Assembly: GCA_029339195.1 (NCBI GenBank)
Contig: JAPTJF010000042.1
Coordinates: 11,293 to 75,292 of the forward strand
Origin: Micractinium sp. NFX-FRZ
Lineage: Eukaryota; Chlorophyta; Trebouxiophyceae; Chlorellales; Chlorellaceae
Reading direction: 5' to 3'
DNA: 64,000 nt
The notes under the pieces are model-generated. The model did no database searches. It worked only from the letters and a program-made list of their open reading frames with translations, and was not told the origin of the DNA. Below, piece by piece: positions 56,101-64,000 of the stretch (its first letter is position 1; each line of letters starts with the position of its first letter). The position numbers and the translations under genes are program-made.

Positions 56101-57438
56101 ACAGCGTGCGCTCCGCCCTGCCGCCAACGGCGCCCCCCTCTGCTTTGCTAAGGCACTGCAGCTATGGCGGCGGCATGCGCTGTGCTGTCCTGTGCAGTGC
56201 TGTGCGGCGTGCACCTGCACTGCACATTTATGATGCAGATGTGGAGCCAGCCCTGCACATTGCCCGCCGCTGCTGTGCCTGCTGTCCACTGCATGATGCC
56301 TGCTCACAGCTGTGCCTGCTGCCCACTGCCCACTGCCGGCCAGCTGCTGTGCCTGCTGTCCACTGCCTGCTGTGCCTGCTGTCCACCGCATGCTGCCGGC
56401 CCGTCCTGCCGGCATGCCCGCAAGCACCTTGCCGCCGCGCCATTGTGCCGGCCATCCCGCTCCCCTCCCTTGTCACTGTGCCTCCCTCGTCACTGTGCCC
56501 GCCTCCTGCACAACACCAGTCCACCCCGCACACCAGCACCCCCCGCGCTGCCCCTGCCCCGCCGCTCTCCCCCCTCCCTCCCCTCCCTCCCTCCCCTCCC
56601 ACCCCCCTTGCCCACCTCTGTGATTGCATAGTACAGGCTGAAGCTGCCCGTGCGCCTCATGACGACCCGCCCCGGGAAGATGTCCAGGTCATTCACCGGC
56701 ACATCCTTGTTGTACGTGTCAAACTCTGAGAAGCCGTAGACGAAGCCGCGCAGGGAGCGGATGAGCGCGTTGCGCACGGCGGAGAGCTTGGTGCCGCCCG
56801 CTGTGGGCGTGACAAGAGTGCTGGTGTTGGTGGGGCACTCCTGCAGCCGCTCATAGATGCGGGCGTCGTCTGAAGACCAGATGCCGTCCACGTAGGACCC
56901 AGCAGAGTTGCGGGGAGTGAGGCTGATCTGCAGGCGGGGGAGTTGGCCCCAGCGGGCCGGCGGTGAGCGCGGGGACTTGGCAGCGGCGGCGGCGGCGGCG
57001 GCGGCGCACGGCGGGTGTGGTACCTGCGGCGAGAGGCCCCGCTGCTGAGCTGGCACTCACGCTGCAGTCGGCCTCAACGTTGACCCGCATGCTGGTCAAG
57101 CACTTTGCAATGGGGTCGATGGACGCCAAGGGGGCTACGAAGTCCATCCTAAAAGAACCTGCGGGCAGGTGGGGCGGCATGGCGAGGCGGGACGCTCACG
57201 GCACGTCTGTGCCCGGCACAACACCTTCTGGCCTGTGTTACGCCCCTGCAGCCAAACAATTCCCAGCTGGTGCACGCCTATTGCGTGTGCACGCATGCCG
57301 ATGCGTTTAAGGCCAGAGCGTGTGGGTGCCAGGCCTGCAGCGGCGGCACTCACTGGCGGTGCAGGTCCAGGCGGCGGCGCCCGTCGCCATGACCAGCAGG
57401 CAAGCTGCCAGCGCTGCGGCGCGGCGCGGCGCCCTCAT
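47140..57438 (-). CDS. Secreted cysteine-rich protein with GCC2/GCC3-like modules, copy A
   Basis: Twenty-six exons: 57438-57354, 57158-57061, 56927-56616, 55905-55680, 55468-55364, 55159-55087, 54832-54720, 54269-54127, 53947-53793, 53595-53466, 52968-52853, 52611-52562, 52341-52204, 51867-51774, 51540-51480, 51271-51117, 50790-50347, 49948-49880, 49622-49420, 49172-49103, 48859-48763, 48428-48328, 48176-48090, 47880-47815, 47576-47505, 47218-47140; 1113 aa. The protein starts with a signal peptide (MRAPRRAAALAACLLVMATG, then AAA). An N-terminal domain of about 250 residues has NAT and NTS glycosylation sites. Many modules with the pattern CPAGTY...CxxCPxG follow, the pattern of GCC2/GCC3 or ephrin-receptor-like repeats. 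No membrane anchor is seen, so it is probably secreted or wall-associated. Role unknown. Intron 10 uses a GC donor (CCCAGG|GCAAGT). The last exon is supported by its match to the paralogue. Confidence 0.85.
51024..51100 (+). repeat. GAGT/GAGC tetranucleotide microsatellite in GCC copy A
   Basis: About 18 GAGT- or GAGC-like units lie just inside the intron 3' of exon 16 in transcript sense (real donor at 51116-51115). Some units resemble the donor consensus GTGAGT in reverse complement, so this may have grown from the splice site. Confidence 0.7.
51243..51392 (-). repeat. Duplicated exon 16 acceptor border in GCC copy A
   Basis: The real acceptor and first codons of exon 16 (51243-51276, + strand TTGGCCAGGCCGTCC...TACTGCAG) recur at about 51353-51385 inside intron 15. 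The offset is about 110 bp, and the AG is retained. Confidence 0.65.
53060..53485 (-). repeat. Five tandem copies of the exon 10 donor border in GCC copy A
   Basis: The real exon 10 end (about 53462-53485) is repeated in diverged form at about 53341, 53247, 53153 and 53063, all in intron 10. Common features (+ strand) are GCCCT, GG-TCG and a GCAGCA-TTGCTGTTC or CTCGGCATGG tail. Offsets are about 94, 94 and 121 bp. The three intronic units from 53153 resemble each other more than the exon. Confidence 0.75.
56268..56400 (+). repeat. Imperfect tandem repeat of GCTGTGCCTGCTGTCCACTG
   Basis: About five units of 20-25 bp lie in the intron between exons 3 and 4 of GCC copy A. They are variants of GCTGTGCCTGCTG-CCACTGC. 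No exon similarity is seen. Confidence 0.7.
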
Positions 57439-58903
57439 CGCGCTGCGGTCTTCTGCGTCGATAGGAAAAGCCCAGAGAGACGGCAGGCGCTCGAGGCGGA
57501 CTGCTAGACGCACGGACACATACTATCTCCGCACGTGGGGCTGTGAAGAGACTTCAGAGGCCCAACAGCTATCAATAATCCAAGGCCTGTAGAAGCAGCG
57601 CGGGGCGACGAAGAGGGCGCGGGTGGCCGGCGGGTCGTGCGGCTCGCACACCTCCACTGAGCTGGGGTTACACGTTTCTGATGCACACTTTCCGCTCGAG
57701 AGCCTGCCGGAAGCTCGGAGCAGTGGAGCGCGCGCGACGGTGCCAGCTCACCGAACGCAAAGTACGAGGGCCGTCCTTCGGTTCAAAGCGCCTCGTCTCC
57801 CTTGAGGGCCGTCTGGGCATTGAGGCGGGTGAGCAGTGAAACTTGACTGTGGACGCCCCTGCGGGCTGCCTGCGGGGTGACAAGGAGCCGCTTACGATTC
57901 TGCTTGCGGCGGCTCGGCAAGGCGCCCTGATGGTGTTCAGATTAGCGCCTTGAGATACACGCCTGAGTGCTTTTTACGATCTCTTGAGCGGCCTCTGAGG
58001 CAGCGGCCAGTCACCACGTCCCAGCTGCACCCTGCCGCCAGGCCGCCCCCGTCACTGCTGCTCTGAGCACGCCGCTGCCATCCTCGAGCACGCCGCTGCT
58101 CTGAGCCTGTGCTCTGCACCACCACCCGTGACAAGCTGTTGTTACAGCGATAGGGGCTGAGGCGCTGCGGTCAGGTGTGTTTATTCTCAATGCATTGGAG
58201 TGGGACGCAGGCAGTGATGGGCGATGGGATCCGGGGCGGTGGCAGCCCGCCATGCCAACAAGAGCAGCGCAGGCGTGCCAAGCCCCGTGTGGTGGTTGGG
58301 CGGCGGGGCGAGGAAACGGGACCGCAAAAAATGGCAAAGTGGCGAAGCAGCGCAGCCGGGTTGGCTTGCGCAAAGTTTTGCGGAGCCCCAGGCTGGGCAA
58401 GCTTTGCACTGCCCCGCACACATCAAAGGAGCGCAGGGATGGCAGCCAGTATTGGAAGGGGGGTGGGAGGGTGGTGATGTGTGAGAGGGATAGGGCAGGA
58501 GGCGCACACACGCTCAACAGATGAATACAGGGAAGGAATTGGGGAGGCCAGCAGACGGGGAAACAGTTCTTCGGTTGGTTGAAGGTGCGCAGGGCAGGAA
58601 CGAAAGCGGGAGTGGGGTCACAGAGACTTTTTGGGGGGTCGGAGGACAAGGGGAATAGGGGGCCGGAGGGGGTGGGGCCGGGCACCTCAGTAACAAGCAT
58701 GCGTTCATGTTCTGCCGGCAGACGGCGACGGGGAGGCGTCATGAGGCCAGTGCATCTGGCAGCCAACAGTGTCTGTAAGGTTGCTGTTGCCCAGGGCCTG
58801 GCGTCACGCTCGTCTCATCGCCGCACAGCAGCGTATGGCAGCAGCCTGCCAAGCAGCAGCAGCGGCGGCAGCCCAGGTGCCGCTCCTGACACGTTGAGGC
58901 AAT
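57439..58903. other. Intergenic region between the two GCC paralogues
   Basis: Holds the 3' UTR of copy B and the promoter of copy A. A minus-strand TGTAA at 58146-58142 (GTTGTTACAGCGA on +) is about 760 nt past copy B's stop. A 251-codon minus-strand open frame exists at 58011-58766 but has no domain and looks like GC-rich noise. Confidence 0.55.
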
Positions 58904-61847
58904 TCAATCGTGCAGGAGGCGGCGGACTTGGGGCCTGGCTTTCTGACACTTGGACTGGCCGGCCAGGTTGCGCGTGTTGCTGCCGGCAGGGCTGCAGCGG
59001 GAGCGGGCGGGAATTGGCAGGAGGGGGGTCACTATGCGTGGCGGCTCTTACTAGCTAGTAGCACCCATGCAAGCACCGTGTGCCGCGCAGCCTGCATGCT
59101 GTGCAGCGGTGCGGGATGTGCCATCACTTTTACAGGGGCATTGCGTGCTGCCCCAAGCTGCTGCTCGGCCCGCCGCCCCACCACACTCACCATTTCTGGC
59201 AGGCGAGCACAGCGAGGGGGGCGTTTGGAGGGCCGCCGCCCAGCGATATCGTGTTCACTGGGCAGGGGGTGCAGAGCCGGCTGCCCTCCCTGTTGCTAAA
59301 CGTGCCCTTGGGGCAGGGCGCCTCCCGCCTGCAGGGTGGGCGGGTGGGGGCCAAGCGTGCAGCAGGCAGGTCAGCGCTACTGCCCCGGCAACCAGTGTCA
59401 CAGCGTGCACACCAGCAGCAGCAGCAGCAGCGACGGCGGCAGCAGCAGCATGGAGGCAAACCAACAGCAGCAGCACCACCACCACTGGCAGCCAGCCAAG
59501 CGTTGGCAGCCCGCCAGCCCAGGCTGACCCATCAGCCACACTCACTTCAAGGCTTTGGTGGGGCACTGGAAGCCCCGGGGGCACAGCCTGCACTTTGCCG
59601 TTCTCGCGGTAGATGCAACCGTGCCAGGAGCGCTGCAGCATCCAAGGACAGGACAGGTGGGACAGCAGGGAGAGGCGGGGTTGAGTGCCAGGCGCGGCAG
59701 CACTGCACGGATGCATGCAGACATAGTATGCTTGCTTGCCCACACACAAGGAGCCAGGCAGGCAGGCGGGACAGTGCTAGCACGCGCACCAGGGGCTGCA
59801 CGATCCGGAGGCAGCGGGGGCGGCGTAGCCTGGCGGGCAGTCTATGCATCCAGAGGCCTGGCTCTTGGAGTAGCTGCCGGCAGCGCAGTCCTGCAGACAG
59901 ACAGATGGGGCGTGGGTTGCACGCAGTGTTATTGTCTGGTGAGATGGGTGGGAGGCTGGAGCAACGGGGTTGGCGAGCTTGCGAAAGTGCTGCTCAGGCT
60001 TGTTGTACTGCCTTATATGGGACCAGGAACGCTGGTTGTGCCCAGCAGGGCGCTGAGCTGGCGCGTGGCAGCCCCCGCCCCCGGCCCCACCACGCACCCT
60101 GCACATCTTGGACCCGAGGGTGTTTGAGAACTTTCCGGGGGGGCAGGAGTTGCAGGAGTCCTGGGCCTGCTCGTTGTTCCATGTGCCCCGAGGGCTGCAA
60201 CAGGCGGGGGGTGGGGGAGGATGGAAGAGGGATCGGTCGAATGCATGCCCCATCTGCCCATGCAAACAGCGGACGCGCAGCGGGGCCGACAGGCAGGCCA
60301 AGCGAGCACGTGGACGGGCCATCGTTGGCAGCGCAGAGGGCGCACACAGGCGGCCAGCAGTACAAGGCTGCGCGTACCAAGGGGTGGTCACAAAGGCGCC
60401 AGTGATGTTGACAAAGGTGCCAGCTGGCGCGGGTTGGCAGGCCCCGCCCGGCAGGTTGTTGTAGTAGCCGGCCGGGCAGGCCACGCACTCCACGTTTCCC
60501 TCGTTGTGCGTCTCCGTCCCACGGGGGCAGGGCAGGCAGAAGCTGGCCCCCGCCGTGGGGCGGTACGTGTTGCGGGGGCAGGGCTGGCACGTGTTGGCCG
60601 CCACTGTGGTGAGGGCCGCACGCTGCGCGGTCATAAAGTACCCAGGCCGGCAGCTGGTGCAGTCCACCTTTTGAGAGGGGCCCACCTCGCGCCCCGCGCC
60701 GCACACCGTGCAGTTCGTGCTGCAGGCAGGAGGGCAGAGGAGAGGGCACAAGGGGAGGTTGGTGTGCTGCTGGGGGAAACTGAGGCACAAGGGCAGCAGC
60801 TGGACTCCCACGGCGGGGCGGGCCGGCATGTGCGGCCGTGTCAAGAGCATCCCGACGCACGCACACGTGCTCACAATGTACACAGGCACACACAGGCCTG
60901 CCTGCCCGTGCGCGTGCTCACTTTATGGCGTACGCGTCCCGGTAGGCGCCGTTGGGGCAGGGCACACACGAATCGGTGGCGCCGGCGGTGGTGCGCGGCA
61001 CCGTGCCGCCCGGGCAGCCGACGCACTGCTCCATGCCCGCACGCGGCGCGTATGTGTGCGCCCAACGAATCGCCGCGCCGCTCAGCCCCAGTTCGGCGTC
61101 CAGCGCAGCGCACGATATGCATGCCTGGTCGTTCTGGCGGGGCACCCGGCCGCGGGCGTCCCAGAACGACACCTGGCCCTTGGGGCACAGAGCAATCTCT
61201 GTGTGCGTGTTGTCCTTCAGGCTGTACCCCGGCGGGATGTTCTTGCACACGTTGTTCTCCGGCGTGGCGTCGCCCGAGCGGTACGTGTCGGCGGCGCACT
61301 CCTCGCAGGCGAGGGTGGTGGCATCCAGGAAGGTGCCGGCAGGGCTGCAGGGCAGGAGGAGAGGGGGAGGGCCCGGAAGATCGGATGAGGGCGAGTGCAG
61401 GCCAGGTGGGAGGGCGGGTGTGCGGGTGTGGCGTGAAGCGGTGGTGGGAGCACACCTGGCAGCCAACCTCGCTGGCCTCCAGAGTGCGCTGCCAAGGGGC
61501 ATCCTCCGCACCCTGGCAGTGCACCGCCGGCAATGAGGTGTTGAACAGTGGCACACACACGGTGCACCCTCGGGGCTCACCAGGCGTCGCAGAACGTGGC
61601 GCCGACGCCGGCGACGGCGCCTGCGCCCGCGCTGCCCGAAGACAGCGCCATGCTGCCCTCTGAGCACGCGATGCAGTGGCGGCCGGTGATGTTGAACTGG
61701 TCGCCCAGGCCCTCCAGTGGGTTGTACTGCAGCAGGGGCAGGGGAGCGGGGGAGCAGTACAGCGGGGCCGTTGCTTGTGCGATCCGGCGAAAGCAGCGCC
61801 GGCTTGCTGGCGTGGGGTCCTGAAGCAGCCAGAGTGGTCTACGCGGG

Positions 61848-61884
<37 letters not shown>

Positions 61885-64000
61885 CAGGGCAGGGCAGGGC
61901 AGGCAGGCAGGCAGGGCAGGACAGGGCAGGGCAGGGCAGGCAGGGCAGGCAGACAGGACAGGGCAGGCCAGGGCAGGGCTGGGAGGCAGGCAGGCAGGGC
62001 AGGGCAACGCGCTCACCTCGCCGGCCGGACACGCGCGGCAGTTTGCGTCACCGGTTGCAGAGTACGTGCCGGCGGGGCTGCATGTCAGACAGGGGTCAGG
62101 CACATGGGGCGGGCTTTCAGCCACAAGATGCAAGGGGTCCTTGCTGCTCTCCTGCTGTCAGCGCAGAGCACGTGCGGGCAGGCAGGCGGCCCGTGGAGTA
62201 GGCAGGCGAGCGAGCGGGCAGGCACAGGCAGGCAGGCAGGCAGGCCAGCAGGCTAGCGGGGCAGGCGGCAGGGCGCACCAGGACTGGCAGGTTGTGGTGG
62301 AGGCGTCGGTGTAGTTCCGCCAGCTGCCGGCGGGGCACTGGACGCACGCCTGTGAGGCGGAGTCGTACTGGAAGCTATAGTCCTGGTCTGCAGCGTGGGC
62401 ACAGCAGGCACAGCGGGCACAGCAGGGTGGAACTGGTCAGCGAAGGGCCCAAAGTCAGAACCCTGCACACAGGGGCGCCGCAGGCCCCGCACCAAATGTG
62501 TCCCTTCCCTCGCCCCCGTCCGCCCTCCTTCCCTTGCTCCCTCGCTCCCTCCCTCGCCCGCTCCTCACCCGATGTACAGAGCGTGTCGACCTTGACCACG
62601 TCGCACTGCTGCGCGGCGGCATACGTGGTGTAGTCGCCCCCAGAGGGGCACACGGTGCAGGCGCCGCCCAGCCCCAGCACTCCGTTGAATGTGTCTGCCG
62701 GGGGACGGGGGGCAGGTGGGCAGAGGAGTCGGGGTGAGACAAAGGCGGCACGGCTGTGAAGAGCTTGTAGGGCACGCTTTGGCCAGCAGCAGCAGCAGCA
62801 GCAGCAGCGGTGGTGCAGCTGTGCAGGCCCCCAGCCAGCCTACGCGCCGCTTCCCTCCCCAGGCAGGCACAGCCAGGCCCCCTCACTTGGTTCACACGCA
62901 GTCCTCAGGTTGCCAGAGCAGGTGTAGCCCACGGGGCAGGCGGGACACTGCTCGCTGGCATCCTTGTAGGAGCCGGCTGGGCAGTCGGTGTCCGTGTCGG
63001 AGACGCCCACCAGCTGGCCTCCCACCACATCGAGGCTGGCATAACAGATCTGCAGCGCATTGGGGGCACAGCCGCGGGTGGGCAAGGGGCTGCAGTCAGG
63101 CCTTGCAAGCACACTGGAAGCTGCAAGCAGCACACTGCCCCCTCTTTGCCAGCCTGATGCGGCTGTTCTCAAGGCGCACCCACCACGGGGGTCCAGAGTC
63201 GGGCAGGCCGCCTTTGGTGTTGGGGTGTCGCTCCCCCTCCTAGCAACCAACACACAACCTCCCCCTCTGGCATGCATTCCAAGGCACACTCGCCAGCCGC
63301 CCCGCAGCCCAGACTATTGCCCCCATGTGCTATTTTATAGCTATTTTAGAGGGGATTGCACACTCACCACTGGGTCTGTTTCGGGCAGGTCTTTGATGAT
63401 GGGCTGCTCCCCCTCCTGTGGGTCCACTGTGGCGGCAAAGAACTCCATGGTCAGGGAGGTGCCCCCCAGGGACGTGTCGGGGTCCACAGCCAGCATGAGG
63501 GACCTGCCAGGGGAGGGATAGGAGGGGGTGGGGAGGGGAGGGGAGGGGAGAGGAGATGGTATCACAGCTGTAGCTGTCTTTCTACTGTTCGTCTCAGGCA
63601 TGCAAAGGGTGGCCCGCACAAAGGTTAGGATCGAACGTGCGACCTTCTTCTCTTTGAATGGAGCAGCAGCCAGCGCAGCAGCCCGCCCTGCCTCACTTTG
63701 TGACGTTGGCCATGCTGAAGAGGGAGCGTATCCTAAAGGAGTTGGTGGCAGCATCCTTCATGTAGTAGCCGGTCATCTGGATGGCGCCATAGGGGTGCAC
63801 CGTTGGGTCGTAGGCGGGGGTGCCGGGGGCGGTGCGAGCGTCGGTGGGGTCGGCGCAGGATGGGTCGGTGATGGGGGAGATCTGGATGGAGCAGTCCTGC
63901 GGGGCGGTCGGCGGGGGTGGAGGGCGGCGGGGAAGCGGCCGGGTTGAGACGGTGGGCGTACGAGTGAGGGTGGTGGTGGCAAGAAGGCTGCAGCGCATGC
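58904..64000 (-). CDS. Cysteine-rich protein with GCC2/GCC3-like modules, copy B (5' part outside window)
   Basis: Fourteen exons lie in the window: 63896-63697, 63503-63368, 63049-62887, 62694-62569, 62387-62279, 62077-62017, 61726-61581, 61344-60922, 60719-60378, 60194-60098, 59890-59790, 59632-59546, 59328-59191, 58991-58904 (stop TGA). That is 738 codons. The N-terminus and signal peptide would lie to the right of the window. The exon order matches copy A: DCSIQISPITDPSCADPT opens the first visible exon, RSGDATPENNVCKNIPPGY lies in the longest, and both proteins end in a GQS-CQ--RPQVRRL tail. Three exons here correspond to two or three separate exons in copy A. Cys-rich modules (CPAGTYS, CPPGYAAP) suggest an extracellular protein, by analogy with copy A. 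Function unknown. Confidence 0.85.
61848..62004 (+). repeat. GGCA/GGGCA microsatellite in copy B
   Basis: A pure GGCA tract of about nine units merges into mixed GGGCA and GGACA repeats inside the intron between the exons at 62077-62017 and 61726-61581. It is a simple-sequence expansion with no exon similarity. Confidence 0.8.

Noticed and set aside
58011..58766. 251-codon minus-strand frame between the GCC genes
   Set aside because: No recognisable domain or splice pattern, and it lies where the 3' UTR of copy B and promoter of copy A should be.
60221..61663. 480-codon + strand frame
   Set aside because: Antisense to GCC copy B exons that have clear module structure on the minus strand.
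61848..62004. Possible CRISPR-like array
   Set aside because: These are simple GGCA units without spacers, inside an intron of a eukaryotic gene.

Overview
This window looks like nuclear DNA of a chlorophyte green alga, probably a trebouxiophyte of the Chlorella or Micractinium type. The evidence is very high GC, dense short GT-AG introns (3 to 32 exons per gene), TGTAA-type poly(A) signals 3' of several genes, a plant-type telomere motif (TTTAGGG) inside an intron, a plastid-type large subunit of ADP-glucose pyrophosphorylase, a plant-type DEG7 protease and a BLUS1-like kinase. All gene models here were built by hand from reading frames, splice sites and intron phase. Every exon chain closes in phase, but no transcript evidence was available.

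Layout from left to right. 1-520: probable 3' UTR of a + strand gene that ends left of the window. 1428-4864 (+): membrane-anchored DUF218-family protein, 8 exons. 5580-10233 (-): saccharopine-dehydrogenase-like oxidoreductase, 12 exons. 10615-23174 (-): DEG7 protease, 32 exons, one active and one degenerate trypsin fold plus PDZ domains. 23472-24850 (+): BolA protein, 4 exons, divergent from DEG7 over a 297-bp promoter. 25705-30980 (-): ADP-glucose pyrophosphorylase large subunit, 13 exons. 31273-39565 (+): STE20/BLUS1-like kinase, 20 exons, divergent from the AGPase gene over 292 bp. 40832-44660 (-): repeat-containing protein with an XPA-C-like motif and one in-frame TGA. 45632-46521 (-): small unknown protein. 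47140-57438 and 58904->64000 (-): two tandem paralogues encoding cysteine-rich proteins with GCC2/GCC3-like modules; the first has a signal peptide, and the second runs off the right edge.

The genes do not form one pathway. AGPase serves starch synthesis, BolA serves Fe-S or redox control, DEG7 serves protein quality control, and the kinase resembles a plant signalling kinase.

The most unusual property lies in the introns. In at least eight of the ten genes or their flanks, pieces that straddle an exon-intron border are repeated in tandem inside the adjoining intron or just past the gene end, as two to five diverged copies usually 90-190 bp apart. The window also has three GC-AG introns, an intron that is almost entirely a terminal-inverted-repeat element, micro-exons of 21 and 27 nt, and four introns present in one GCC paralogue but absent from the other. 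Together these suggest a genome in which splice borders are actively duplicated and introns gained or lost.
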